From Methanobrevibacter millerae (GTDB lineage: Archaea > Methanobacteriota > Methanobacteria > Methanobacteriales > Methanobacteriaceae): a DNA stretch of 64,000 nt. The stretch spans positions 1,658,001 through 1,722,000 of the forward strand of contig NZ_CP011266.1 of assembly GCF_001477655.1 (NCBI RefSeq). Direction: 5' to 3'. The notes beneath the pieces are model-generated. The model did not search any database and was not told where the DNA came from. It was given only the letters and a program-made list of their open reading frames with translations. A program made the translations under genes and the position numbers. The first letter of the stretch is position 1; each line of letters begins with the position of its first letter. Positions 18,138 to 26,777 of this stretch are shown piece after piece.

Positions 18138-20696
18138 ATGCTATCTATTCGGATATTGGGTATGAACAATTATGGGAACATATGTGAAATTTTTCCTGAT
18201 CAGATATTAAAGTTAGCGGATTTATTTTGGATTGATGATAATAAATCAGACTATGATTTTGATAGATATGAAAGAAGTTTTTTAATAGATAATAATATTA
18301 CTTGGAAATATTCTTATGAAAGTCCTTTAGAAACTCCTATTCTATACTTATTAACATGTCATCCTGAAAAAACTGTAGATTTCATAATAAATTTTGTAAA
18401 TAAATCTATTGAATATCATGTTGAAAACTATCCAACTGATAATGATGATTTCTATCGCATTGATGAAATTGTGCTGGAAATTGATGGAATAAAAAATAAA
18501 CAGTATATTTCAAACTCACTGTGGCAATGTTATAGGGGATCCGGTTCTCCGGTAATTCCTACGTTGCTAAAAATTATGCATATGGCATTGGAGAAGTTTT
18601 TACTTGATGAATGTGAAAATGATAATTTTGATGATGTTGAAAAAATATTGAGGAAAATTTTATGTAAATCAAAGTCCGCTTCATTAACGGCGGTTGTAAC
18701 TAGTTTAGTGTTGGCGTATCCTGATAATTTTTTTGAGATTGCATTAATCTTATTTAAAACTCTTGATTTATTTAAGTATGATTATGCTCGGTGGATTAAT
18801 GAATCCGAAGCTAAATTATTATATGAAATTGCACCTATGAATAAACAATTTTTGGTTCAAGAAAGATTGGATACCTGTGACCAAAAATTTAGAAAAATGA
18901 ATTTGGAAAGTTTGATAATTAATTATCAATTTTTTAGAAATGAAAACATTTCCGAAGAAATTTCAAAATATAGGGTGGAATCTATACAGGAATTAATTGA
19001 TAATCATTTAGAAGAGTTAGATTCTAAAAATTTGGCTAAAGAAAAACTTTCAAATTACCGAATGTTATTATCTAAAATCGATAGAAGAAATCTCAAACCA
19101 AATGTGAAAGAGACTGATGGTGAAATTCAGATATCTTTTGAAAACGTTAACATAGACGATGATTTAAAAGAAGACTCAGAAAATTTTTCCAAGGAATTTA
19201 ATGATATTTTTAAGTATGTTGATTTAAGTAACTGGGCAGATGCAAAAATAAATGACAAACCTATTCCTGACAATCTTTTAAAATATGAAAATGATGTTAG
19301 TATTATTTTGGATGAGTTAAATCAATTTCTTACGGATTTAAATGAAGATAAATTAAAATTGAACATTTATGTGGATAATCTTCCATTAAGTGTTTCATTT
19401 TGCTTGTTAAAATTTTATTCCGATTCATTAAAAGATGAGGATAAAGAATTATGCAAAGATATAATCTTGGAACTTATTTATTTTTCATTGCTTGATGAAT
19501 ATTATTTTTACCAAATTTCTCATAGATTGGATATTGGGACCCTTGCTATAGTTTACTTGTTTGATTTGTTTCCGAATGATAGGTTAGTGTTCATGGTAAC
19601 TTTATTGTTGATCTTATTCAATGATGAAAAAATCGATGCGACTAATTATTTCTCATCGTTTTCAATTATCGCATTGAGAAAATTATATGTTCAACATCCA
19701 AATTGTGTTAACAATATTTTATGCTGCTATTCCAAGTTTAAACCGGACTTCGATGATATTTATATTAAAATTATAAATGAAAACAGGAATTCAAATATTC
19801 CTAATCTTTTTGCATTTGCAGTAAAAAACTTTTTAGAAAAATATGAGGATGAATTGGGAAATATTGTAGACTATAATGATTTTGAATTTGAAAATTTAAA
19901 TTTAATTTCAGCTAATGTGATTTTTCAAACTATTCCTGAAAATTCAAGTGATAAATTACACGTGGATTTCTTCAAGTTTGTTTTCCAACTTTTTGCAAAT
20001 GATTTATTTGATAGGGAATCTCAGCTAAAGGGTTCCAAATATTATTCTGTTAGATATACTTTTTTAATGCGATTTTGCAACATAGCTCTAATGAATAAAT
20101 CAAATTTGAAAGAATATATTTCGTCCTTTTTAGATCACTTTAGAATAAATGATGGTGCTTATGAATTAATCAATTCATTTGTCAATGTTGTTAATAATGA
20201 AGTTCTTGTAGAATTTTGGGAGATTTGGTGGTTGTTTTTAGAAAAAATATTGGAAAATCATGAAACTGTTGGGAAACATTATTTGGAGAAAATATTGGAG
20301 AAATTTGTCATAAATTATCAACTAGAAAATGATTTTGATATGAGTGAGGATATTGTTGAGATGGAAAAACAATTTTACAGAAGAGTTTGCAAAGAACTTG
20401 GAGAGTATGAATTCATCTTGAATTCGGTTTCTAAAATAGTAATTAAAAACAAATTCCTTTCATCTGGTTTAACTTGGATAAAAATCATATTGAATGAGGG
20501 CGATTTTAGTAATGTGGAAAAAGGAACTATTTATAATGTGGAGTATTTTGTTAAAAAATATGTTAGTGTGAATTCCCAAAAGATAATGGAGGATATTAAA
20601 ATTCAGAAGGATCTTCTGTTAATTTTAGATTTTTTAATTAAAAACGGTTCCAATGATGCATTTAGAATTAATGAATGGTTAGTATCATTAAAATAG
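18138..20696 (+). CDS. Avs-like STAND NTPase, C-terminal helical sensor part, in frame after a TGA
   Basis: 852 aa, almost entirely helical with a solenoid look (repeated hydrophobic-charged helices). It is in the same frame as the preceding ORF; only TGA at 18111-18113 separates them, and the eight codons between TGA and this ATG are open. The ATG lacks a GGTGA or GGAGG site, unlike its upstream neighbour, which argues that this was one protein of about 1,550 residues, the usual size of this class. Conserved-looking words: PLETPILYLLTCHPEKTVDF, SLWQCYRGSGSPVIPTLLK. It could be translated separately, making a two-subunit system, by readthrough, or not at all. Confidence 0.65.
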   Translation: MLSIRILGMNNYGNICEIFPDQILKLADLFWIDDNKSDYDFDRYERSFLIDNNITWKYSYESPLETPILYLLTCHPEKTVDFIINFVNKSIEYHVENYPTDNDDFYRIDEIVLEIDGIKNKQYISNSLWQCYRGSGSPVIPTLLKIMHMALEKFLLDECENDNFDDVEKILRKILCKSKSASLTAVVTSLVLAYPDNFFEIALILFKTLDLFKYDYARWINESEAKLLYEIAPMNKQFLVQERLDTCDQKFRKMNLESLIINYQFFRNENISEEISKYRVESIQELIDNHLEELDSKNLAKEKLSNYRMLLSKIDRRNLKPNVKETDGEIQISFENVNIDDDLKEDSENFSKEFNDIFKYVDLSNWADAKINDKPIPDNLLKYENDVSIILDELNQFLTDLNEDKLKLNIYVDNLPLSVSFCLLKFYSDSLKDEDKELCKDIILELIYFSLLDEYYFYQISHRLDIGTLAIVYLFDLFPNDRLVFMVTLLLILFNDEKIDATNYFSSFSIIALRKLYVQHPNCVNNILCCYSKFKPDFDDIYIKIINENRNSNIPNLFAFAVKNFLEKYEDELGNIVDYNDFEFENLNLISANVIFQTIPENSSDKLHVDFFKFVFQLFANDLFDRESQLKGSKYYSVRYTFLMRFCNIALMNKSNLKEYISSFLDHFRINDGAYELINSFVNVVNNEVLVEFWEIWWLFLEKILENHETVGKHYLEKILEKFVINYQLENDFDMSEDIVEMEKQFYRRVCKELGEYEFILNSVSKIVIKNKFLSSGLTWIKIILNEGDFSNVEKGTIYNVEYFVKKYVSVNSQKIMEDIKIQKDLLLILDFLIKNGSNDAFRINEWLVSLK

Positions 20697-21137
20697 TAAC
20701 AAATTTTGATTTATTATTCTATTCATAATATTTTTAAATCCAAGTATTTTTTGTGGAATTGAAAATTTATGGAATTTCATCTACTCGAATCTTTTCTTTT
20801 GAGTATGGAAATGATTTCATTAAATTCGAAATTCAACTTGATTTAAGTGAACTTTTCATGTTAACTATTAGTTTAGCTGACTCTACCTTCAAGCATTATG
20901 GCGTCGGATTTATTTCACTTTTTCAGTTTTTGTGGGGCACTCCATATCTCATGAGGTGAAAATTATAATGGTATTTCATATATGAATCTTAACAAATTTA
21001 ATGTGTTTGACTTTTAAATGTTTTAAACTTGTAATTAATCAATTCACAAAATTTAAGGGGCAAAACCCTAAATTATTTCTTAATATCCTCACAGTTGTCT
21101 TTTTTATCTGAACTCATACGATCGACTGTTACGCGTG
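20697..21137. other. Intergenic; no gene supported
   Basis: A 68-codon plus-strand frame (20753-20959, starting GTG) has no ribosome binding site and no recognisable motif. A weak dyad (ATTTAAGGG, loop, CCCTAAAT) lies near 21050-21073. Nothing else seen. Confidence 0.4.
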
Positions 21138-22002
21138 ACTAATCTTTTGCAAGGTTAAACAGGTACTCGCCATAATCTGTTTTTTTAAGATCCTCGGCAG
21201 TTTTCAGTAACTGCTCGGTTGTGATGTACCCCTTAAGATAAGCGATTTCCTCAAGACAAGCAATGTATAATCTCTGCCTTTTCTGAATGGTTTCAATAAA
21301 GTTTGAAGCTTCCAAAAGCCCAGCATGTGTGCACTATCAAGCCACGCCATTCCGCGTCCAATAAGCTCGACCTTTAATTTCCCACGCATCAGGTACTCTT
21401 CATTAACGGAGGTGATTTCCTTTTCACCCCTCTCGGATGGTTTCACGTTTTTGGCAATCTCGATGACATCATTGTCGCAGAAGTATAATCCTGGAACAAT
21501 ATAGTTTGACTTTGGATTCTCAGGCTTTTCCTCAATGGAGAGCACCTTCCACTCCTTGTCAAACTCAGCCACGCCGAAGGCTTCAGGCCTCTTGGTGCAA
21601 TGGCCGAAAATGATTGCACCCTCTTTTAGAGTGGTTGCCCTTTCAAGGATTTCTGTGAACCTGTGCCCGTTGAAAATGGTCTTTGAGGATTAATGCAACA
21701 TTGCCGTCACCAATGAAATCCTCTACAATTATGAATGCTTCGCCAAGACCATTCTGATTTTCCTGGATTTCGTATTCGAATTTGATTCCCAGGGATGAGC
21801 CGTCCCCCAGGAGATCTTTATACATTGGAAGGTCTCTTGGAGTTGAAATGATTAGGATTTCCCTGATTCCTGCAAGCATCAAAAACTGAAATCGGATAAT
21901 AAATCATTGGCTTGTCGTATAAAGGCAGAAGCTGTTTTGAGACTGCTTTTGTTATTGGGTAATGCGGGTTCCGGAACCTCCTGCAAGCACTATTCCTTTC
22001 AT
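21138..22002 (-). pseudogene. rmlA: Glucose-1-phosphate thymidylyltransferase, decayed
   Basis: Fragments in successive frames cover RmlA from end to end. N-terminus KGIVLAGG, (frameshift) SGTRI, then [12 protein letters not shown]; middle [33 protein letters not shown] and [22 protein letters not shown]; later [20 protein letters not shown] and [11 protein letters not shown]; tail [19 protein letters not shown]... up to GEYLFNLAKD and a stop. At least three frameshifts. The family makes dTDP-glucose, the first step to dTDP-rhamnose. It lies next to flippase and galU remnants, so a former surface-polysaccharide cluster. Confidence 0.88.
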
Positions 22003-22008
22003 GGTAAT

Positions 22009-22130
22009 CACTTTTACCTAAAATCTCTTTTATAACATGCTTGTCATCATTGTCAAAGACTCTTAACAGGTAGATTGCTGCAAAATAGATTATTATTCCA
22101 ACTGGAAGCGCTACTGCATGTTCGGGTTCA
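22009..22130 (-). pseudogene. C-terminal remnant of a polysaccharide flippase
   Basis: [20 protein letters not shown] then [16 protein letters not shown]. The last transmembrane helix followed by a charged ..kkeDlellkeil tail is typical of Wzx/MATE-type polysaccharide export proteins; compare the partial flippase at 63397. It overlaps the rmlA start by a few bases. The rest of the gene is gone. Confidence 0.55.
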
Positions 22131-22139
22131 ATAAGTGGG

Positions 22140-22330
22140 GTGCTATTTCTAAAATTACTGATTCCGCCATAATCTTAAATGGGTCATGATATAATTTCCA
22201 CATGTGCCTTATATGATAACGTTTTTTGCCTTCGCCTGAATCTTTTGTTTTGAAATCATATTTAAACATTCAGGAAAGTATTTGAGGATGTTGGATACCT
22301 GTCATTTTATTCGACTTATTAACAAAATTT
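22140..22330 (-). pseudogene. Remnant of an unidentified protein, possibly a glycosyltransferase tail
   Basis: An open minus-strand stretch reads FKYDFKTKDSGEGKKRYHIR, then [20 protein letters not shown]. The GEGKKRY..RHMWKLY pattern recalls C-terminal regions of glycosyltransferases in surface glycan clusters, but I cannot name the family. Stops precede it. Same orientation as the rmlA and flippase remnants. Confidence 0.35.
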
Positions 22331-22779
22331 GTTTTAGTTTTGTAATTTAATACATTAACTCGCTCTGTTTTCTAGATCTTTCGTGATGATTTAAAATTTT
22401 TCACTACTTGTTTTATTAAAATATATTTTCACCGCCAATATCTTATTTGATAAAGCCTGCTTTCAAGCATTCGATGCTTTGATTTCAAGGCTCATGTTTG
22501 GAAAGAAATTTTAATAATCGCAACATGTGCATGCACACACTTTAAAAAACTGATGCTTTTTCAAAATACCTCATTTAAAACTTTAAGATTGGGAAGTTTA
22601 TTTTCCCAATCATCATTGGCTTGTTTTTAGTGGGTTTAATATTCGATGGGAAGTCTTTTTAAGCATGAAAAACTAAATGCCACATAAATGGTGTGTTAGC
22701 TTGTAATCTGCACACGAATTATTGTGTGCGGGACTATAAGTTACTTATAATTATAGTCTTGTTTTCCTTAAATTTTAGT
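22331..22779. other. Hairpin-rich intergenic stretch
   Basis: No gene. Dyads seen: AAGCATTCGATGCTT (about 22466-22481), TGTGCATGCACA (about 22526-22538), GATTGGGAA / TTCCCAATC (about 22589-22613), GCACAC / GTGTGC (about 22711-22730), and ACTATAA / TTATAGT (about 22732-22757). Their density is unusual for this AT-rich window. They may be terminators or regulatory structures of the lost sugar genes. Confidence 0.45.
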
Positions 22780-23450
22780 TTAATGTAATTTTTCATATAC
22801 TCTACCAATCATCCCTGATTCATTGTCATCAAGGGCAAATTCAATGGATGTCTTAAGCCACACCGGCTGTTTGCAATATCATATGTTTTACCTTTGAATG
22901 TGACTCCGTATATTGAATCCAGTTTTTGAAGGCATCTGTAAGAGGGATTTCACCACCCACTCCAGATTCTGTTTCGTTGATCTTATCAATAGATATCTGG
23001 TGTTAGGACATACCGGGCTATTATTGCAAGGTTTGACGGAGTCTTTTCCCTTGGTGGTTTTTCCACCAGTTCATTGATTTTTTAGATGTCCTTTTCAACT
23101 TCACTCCTTTAATGATTCCATATCTTTCAACTTTTTCTATGCGAACCTCCTCAGGGGAAATCGCTGAAGCATTGTACTTATTGTAAATATCAATCAGCTG
23201 CCGGGTGCAGGAGTTTAGTGATGGTGTCTTCAAGAAAAACGGCAAAAGGCTCTCTGGACACATGTTTTTCAGCACAGCGAATCGCATCGTCCCAATCATT
23301 CTCTCTTTTTGTCTGATATGAAGATATCTGCTAGGTCTTTATTTTTTCTGTTGTGTTACATAAATTCCTAAATCGTATAATTTTCAAGGGAGGAGGTTGG
23401 TTTGTCATTAATGGTAACATTTCAGGTGATTGTGTTAAAATAATTTTGTT
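22780..23450 (-). pseudogene. galU: UTP-glucose-1-phosphate uridylyltransferase, decayed (copy 2)
   Basis: A second GalU-like remnant, with the same landmarks as the copy at 11826 in the same order: SPEMLPLMTNQP near 23430, MIGTMRFAVLKNMCPESLLP, IEKVERYGIIKG, VEKPPREK.PSNLAIIARY, GVGGEIPLTDAF, and a tail with SIEFALDDNESGMIG. Many frameshifts and small deletions. More decayed than copy 1 and divergent from it, so the two are paralogues rather than a recent duplication. Confidence 0.8.
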
Positions 23451-23467
23451 CCAAAACATGCTAAAGA

Positions 23468-25177
23468 TTAGTCATAATTAAAATCCATTAAATAAAACTC
23501 AAATTCAGATTTTTTTAATAGATTGAATGTGTTATTTGTAATTATTTTAGTTGGTACCGTTGGATTTTCTTTAAAATCCTTAATAAAACCTGCAATATAA
23601 ACGATGTTGCGTTCATGGAGAATGTGTCTGAATTCATTTTTTGTTATTGGTATTTTATTTTTATTTTTATTTTTTAAACTGTCATAATATGAATTTATTT
23701 TTTCGTCAGTGGTTAATAATTTGTTTTTCAAATAATAATATGACCCTTCGATTTGTCCATACACATCTCTACATCCTCCATAATCAAATTTATTTTTAAG
23801 ACAAATCAGAAATAGTTTATTCTCAGTTTCATCATAAATCATTAAATCAGTTATTTCAAGATAATCCGGCTTTAATGTATGTCCCACAATGATGTCATCA
23901 TCCTTTTCAAAGGAATTATTGTAATTATTTTCGTTTTTCTTTGTAATTTTATCCCAATTTGTTAATAATTGAGGATATTTCTTTTGTAAAAATTCTGAAA
24001 TGCGTCTGGAATTATTGTAAATCTCTTGAAATTTATTGGTAATTAGTTCGTTAAATGTATAACTTAGATAAAACCATTTTCCATCTAGTAAAAAGTAATC
24101 TTTTCGTGTTTTTGAATCATATAATCTGCAATCTAGGCAATTCAATAGGGCACTGTTTAATGTTTCTTCTCCATTTTGAGAGGTGTTGATTATTGTATTT
24201 TTAAATAATGCATTTAAGGATTCTTTATTAAATAATTCATTTTCATTTAAATAATTTTCAATAGTTTTCCACTGAATGGGGTCATCATCTTCTAAATTTA
24301 AATTAAGTTCATCACATCTAATCAAATAGAAGTCATTATTTAAATAGTTAACAATTTGTTCTCCAACAATTTCGATATCATAATTGCTGTTGGTGTCATC
24401 TAAAATAGAAGAGATTAATAGTTCCAACAATTCACTTGGTTTGTGATTTTCAGCACCAGACACCTCTATAAATGAATTCAACTCAAAATTTGGACGATTT
24501 TCATTAACAGAATCCAACCAATCAAAAACATACTCCAAATTTTCAAAGGTCAATGATTTTTCAACAAAAACAAAATCCTTATTTGTAAATCTGATGTGTT
24601 CCAAATCATCATTGAAATGTTCATTGTCAATCAAACCCAATTCTGTTAAAATTTTAGCATCCAAAACCAATCCTAATTCTTTATAAAGGTTTGTAAAATC
24701 AGATTCAACATTCAAGCTAGTTGCCCTTCTGTTGACTCGGTGATTGTATATCTGATTGTCATATAAACGGTTTTCGATGATGTTTCTCACAACACTATCG
24801 GTATTGTTGATTAATTTTGGGATTAGATTCAGACCATAATTTTTTTCATAATATCCTTTAAGGTGATGGTATCCCTGTCCTCCGGATATTGCATAGACTG
24901 TCTTATTTGAAGATTCCTTTAAAAGTACGTAGGACATATTATTGTTTTTTTGATATTTCTTTTTAAGAGATTCAGTCATTAGTTCATGGATGCATTTAAT
25001 CCATGATGGGTCGCTTTCATTGCTGTAGATGATTCCTTTGTAACTATTTTTATTAATAGTGTCAAAATTGATTTCTTTTTCTCTCAATTTATTTTTTATA
25101 TCATCTATTATGCCATCAATACTATACTCTTCTTTTATCATGTAGATTTTAAATTTATTTGTTGGTTTTTTTGACAT
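23468..25177 (-). CDS. TIGR04141/DUF6119-like protein, third gene of the Kiwa-like operon
   Basis: 569 aa. Family marks of the sporadically distributed TIGR04141 (DUF6119) proteins: AISGGQGYHHLKGYYEKNYG (the AIS.G.G.....YE..FGL motif) at about residue 95-115, RRATSLNVESDFTNLYKELG near residue 150, and the C-terminal LEITDLMIYDETENKLFLI...K...GGCRDVYGQIEGSYYYLKN, which matches the family's EicDll...lihvK...s.l..Q...S pattern. The biochemical role is unknown; members occur in defence islands and the C-terminal part may be nuclease-like (inference). It starts 33 nt after the kwaB-like gene on the same strand, so probably cotranscribed. Intact. Confidence 0.68.
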   Translation of the reverse strand: MSKKPTNKFKIYMIKEEYSIDGIIDDIKNKLREKEINFDTINKNSYKGIIYSNESDPSWIKCIHELMTESLKKKYQKNNNMSYVLLKESSNKTVYAISGGQGYHHLKGYYEKNYGLNLIPKLINNTDSVVRNIIENRLYDNQIYNHRVNRRATSLNVESDFTNLYKELGLVLDAKILTELGLIDNEHFNDDLEHIRFTNKDFVFVEKSLTFENLEYVFDWLDSVNENRPNFELNSFIEVSGAENHKPSELLELLISSILDDTNSNYDIEIVGEQIVNYLNNDFYLIRCDELNLNLEDDDPIQWKTIENYLNENELFNKESLNALFKNTIINTSQNGEETLNSALLNCLDCRLYDSKTRKDYFLLDGKWFYLSYTFNELITNKFQEIYNNSRRISEFLQKKYPQLLTNWDKITKKNENNYNNSFEKDDDIIVGHTLKPDYLEITDLMIYDETENKLFLICLKNKFDYGGCRDVYGQIEGSYYYLKNKLLTTDEKINSYYDSLKNKNKNKIPITKNEFRHILHERNIVYIAGFIKDFKENPTVPTKIITNNTFNLLKKSEFEFYLMDFNYD

Positions 25178-25210
25178 TTTATCATAATTTCTTTTAATTA
25201 TAAACTCTTT

Positions 25211-26149
25211 TTATAAATCTATTTTATTTGAAGTTTTAAATGGTTTTTGAGAGAGTATTCCTTCAAGATAATCATCATTTAATAAATTCAGAATCTTTTT
25301 GACATCTTCAAATTCATCTAAATGAAGTTCTCCATTTGATCTGTTAAACTTGATATTTTCACTTTTTTCTTCAATTTTTCGTATATTCTCTTCAGTTAAA
25401 TAGTTGAAATTCTCATTATTCAGTATCATATATAATTTTTTCAAGCTTCTCTGATTGTTTTCAATTTTTGAAAATAACTTTTTAACATCTAATTTTACTG
25501 ATTTGTCCTGCCTACTTTCAAATTTATCTAATTTATCTTTGATCTCTCTTCTAAATTTTTCTTCAAAACCGAATATTTGCTCAAAATAATAATTATGAAA
25601 TATGTACATTATGGGATTATCATCATCTAATGAACAAATACAATCAATTTTATTTTCTAAAGGTAATAATGGTTTATCAAATTTTTTAATGTTTTCTTCA
25701 AGTATCAAATTCATTTTTTCATTTTCCAAAAATGTTTTATTACGTATTTTTTGGAATGATAATATTCTATTTTCACCATTGTCCATTAAAATAGCAATAA
25801 TCCATAAGCTATGTCGTTTATCTAATTTTGTTTCAGAGTATATAATTGGATCTCTTTCGATATCATCTATAAATTTAGATAATCTGCTTAATTCACCACA
25901 TTCAATTTTTTGAACAATATATTTATCATTAATAAGCGGATTATAATCAATTGGATCTTCTGTTTCTTCATTAGTAATATAATCGTGAATTTGACTATGT
26001 ATTGCAGTTTTAAACTCTGAAAGCATTTCTAGATCAGTAATTTTTGTTGAAAATATTTCATATTCAATCTTACCTTTTGCTTTTGAAAAAAGATATAAAT
26101 TCACATGTTTTGGTTTTATATTATATACTTTTTCTAAAATATTATTCAT
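25211..26149 (-). CDS. kwaB: KwaB-like protein (DUF4868), Kiwa defence
   Basis: About 312 aa. The DUF4868 core is visible: LWIIAILMDNGENRILSFQK, KIDCICSLDDDNPIMYIFHN, YYFEQIFGFEEKFRREIKD (the ..FE.iF.feE.f motif), then a helical C-terminal third. In Kiwa, KwaB is the DNA-binding effector that assembles with the membrane protein KwaA at phage entry sites (published system; not shown in archaea here). The open frame begins with GTG at 26158; ATG 26149 is preferred since GTGATG precedes it, leaving an 8-nt overlap with the kwaA-like gene and implying coupled translation. Intact. Confidence 0.74.
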   Translation of the reverse strand: MNNILEKVYNIKPKHVNLYLFSKAKGKIEYEIFSTKITDLEMLSEFKTAIHSQIHDYITNEETEDPIDYNPLINDKYIVQKIECGELSRLSKFIDDIERDPIIYSETKLDKRHSLWIIAILMDNGENRILSFQKIRNKTFLENEKMNLILEENIKKFDKPLLPLENKIDCICSLDDDNPIMYIFHNYYFEQIFGFEEKFRREIKDKLDKFESRQDKSVKLDVKKLFSKIENNQRSLKKLYMILNNENFNYLTEENIRKIEEKSENIKFNRSNGELHLDEFEDVKKILNLLNDDYLEGILSQKPFKTSNKIDL

Positions 26150-26729
26150 TATCATCACTTACCATATATACCTTTGAACTAAGTTGCATGACTCCAATTT
26201 TTTTACCAAGTCTTCTGTTAACATCAATTTTTGATATTAATAATAAATTAGTATTTTTTGAGTAAATTTTATAAAAATTATATCCTAAAAATATAAATAA
26301 CGGATTTATATATAAAATCTCTGAATTAATATAAATCATGAAAATAATTATAAATATTACAATGCAGCATAAAAATTCTTCAGTACTACTAATTGAAACG
26401 AATGAAAAAAAGTAGGGTACTAAATAAGTTAATATTATGTCATTTTTCTCATCAATTCTATTCACAACAAAAAACTTTTCAGTTTCTGATTTTGAATTGT
26501 TGATAATCTTTTTGAAATTATAGATTAATAGGATTATAACTATTAAAATTATAATTGGAATAATTGGAAGTGGAATGGTTAACTTTAAATAAGGCATATT
26601 AATATTATAAATAAATTTTAAAAAATATTTAATGCCCATAATTATAAATAACGGAATATATGCACTTAAAAACAATATAAACTTTGCTAAATCAATTTTT
26701 TTTAATATTGTTATGCGATTTAAAGCCAT
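26142..26729 (-). CDS. kwaA: KwaA-like membrane protein, Kiwa defence
   Basis: 195 aa with four hydrophobic segments: IDLAKFILFLSAYIPLFIIM, LTIPLPIIPIIILIVIILLI, a paired segment around DIILTYLVPYFFSFVSI, and EEFLCCIVIFIIIFMIYIN. KwaA proteins share the order SYxPLF... / DiltYl.pY..Sf / ..YxNPl...lGYnfYki, all seen here (INPLFIFLGYNFYKIYSKN). Predicted inner partner of KwaB in the cytoplasmic membrane, detecting phage or virus entry. First gene of the operon; an AAAAATATAA box about 15-20 nt upstream suggests a leaderless transcript. Divergence from bacterial KwaA cannot be measured here. Confidence 0.7.
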   Translation of the reverse strand: MALNRITILKKIDLAKFILFLSAYIPLFIIMGIKYFLKFIYNINMPYLKLTIPLPIIPIIILIVIILLIYNFKKIINNSKSETEKFFVVNRIDEKNDIILTYLVPYFFSFVSISSTEEFLCCIVIFIIIFMIYINSEILYINPLFIFLGYNFYKIYSKNTNLLLISKIDVNRRLGKKIGVMQLSSKVYMVSDDNE

Positions 26730-26777
26730 ATACTTTAAATTATATTTTTAATTTAATATAAAATATTGTATTTATTG

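Noticed and set aside
20753-20959. 68-codon plus-strand frame after the Avs-like gene
   Set aside because: GTG start without ribosome binding site, no motifs, AT-driven composition.
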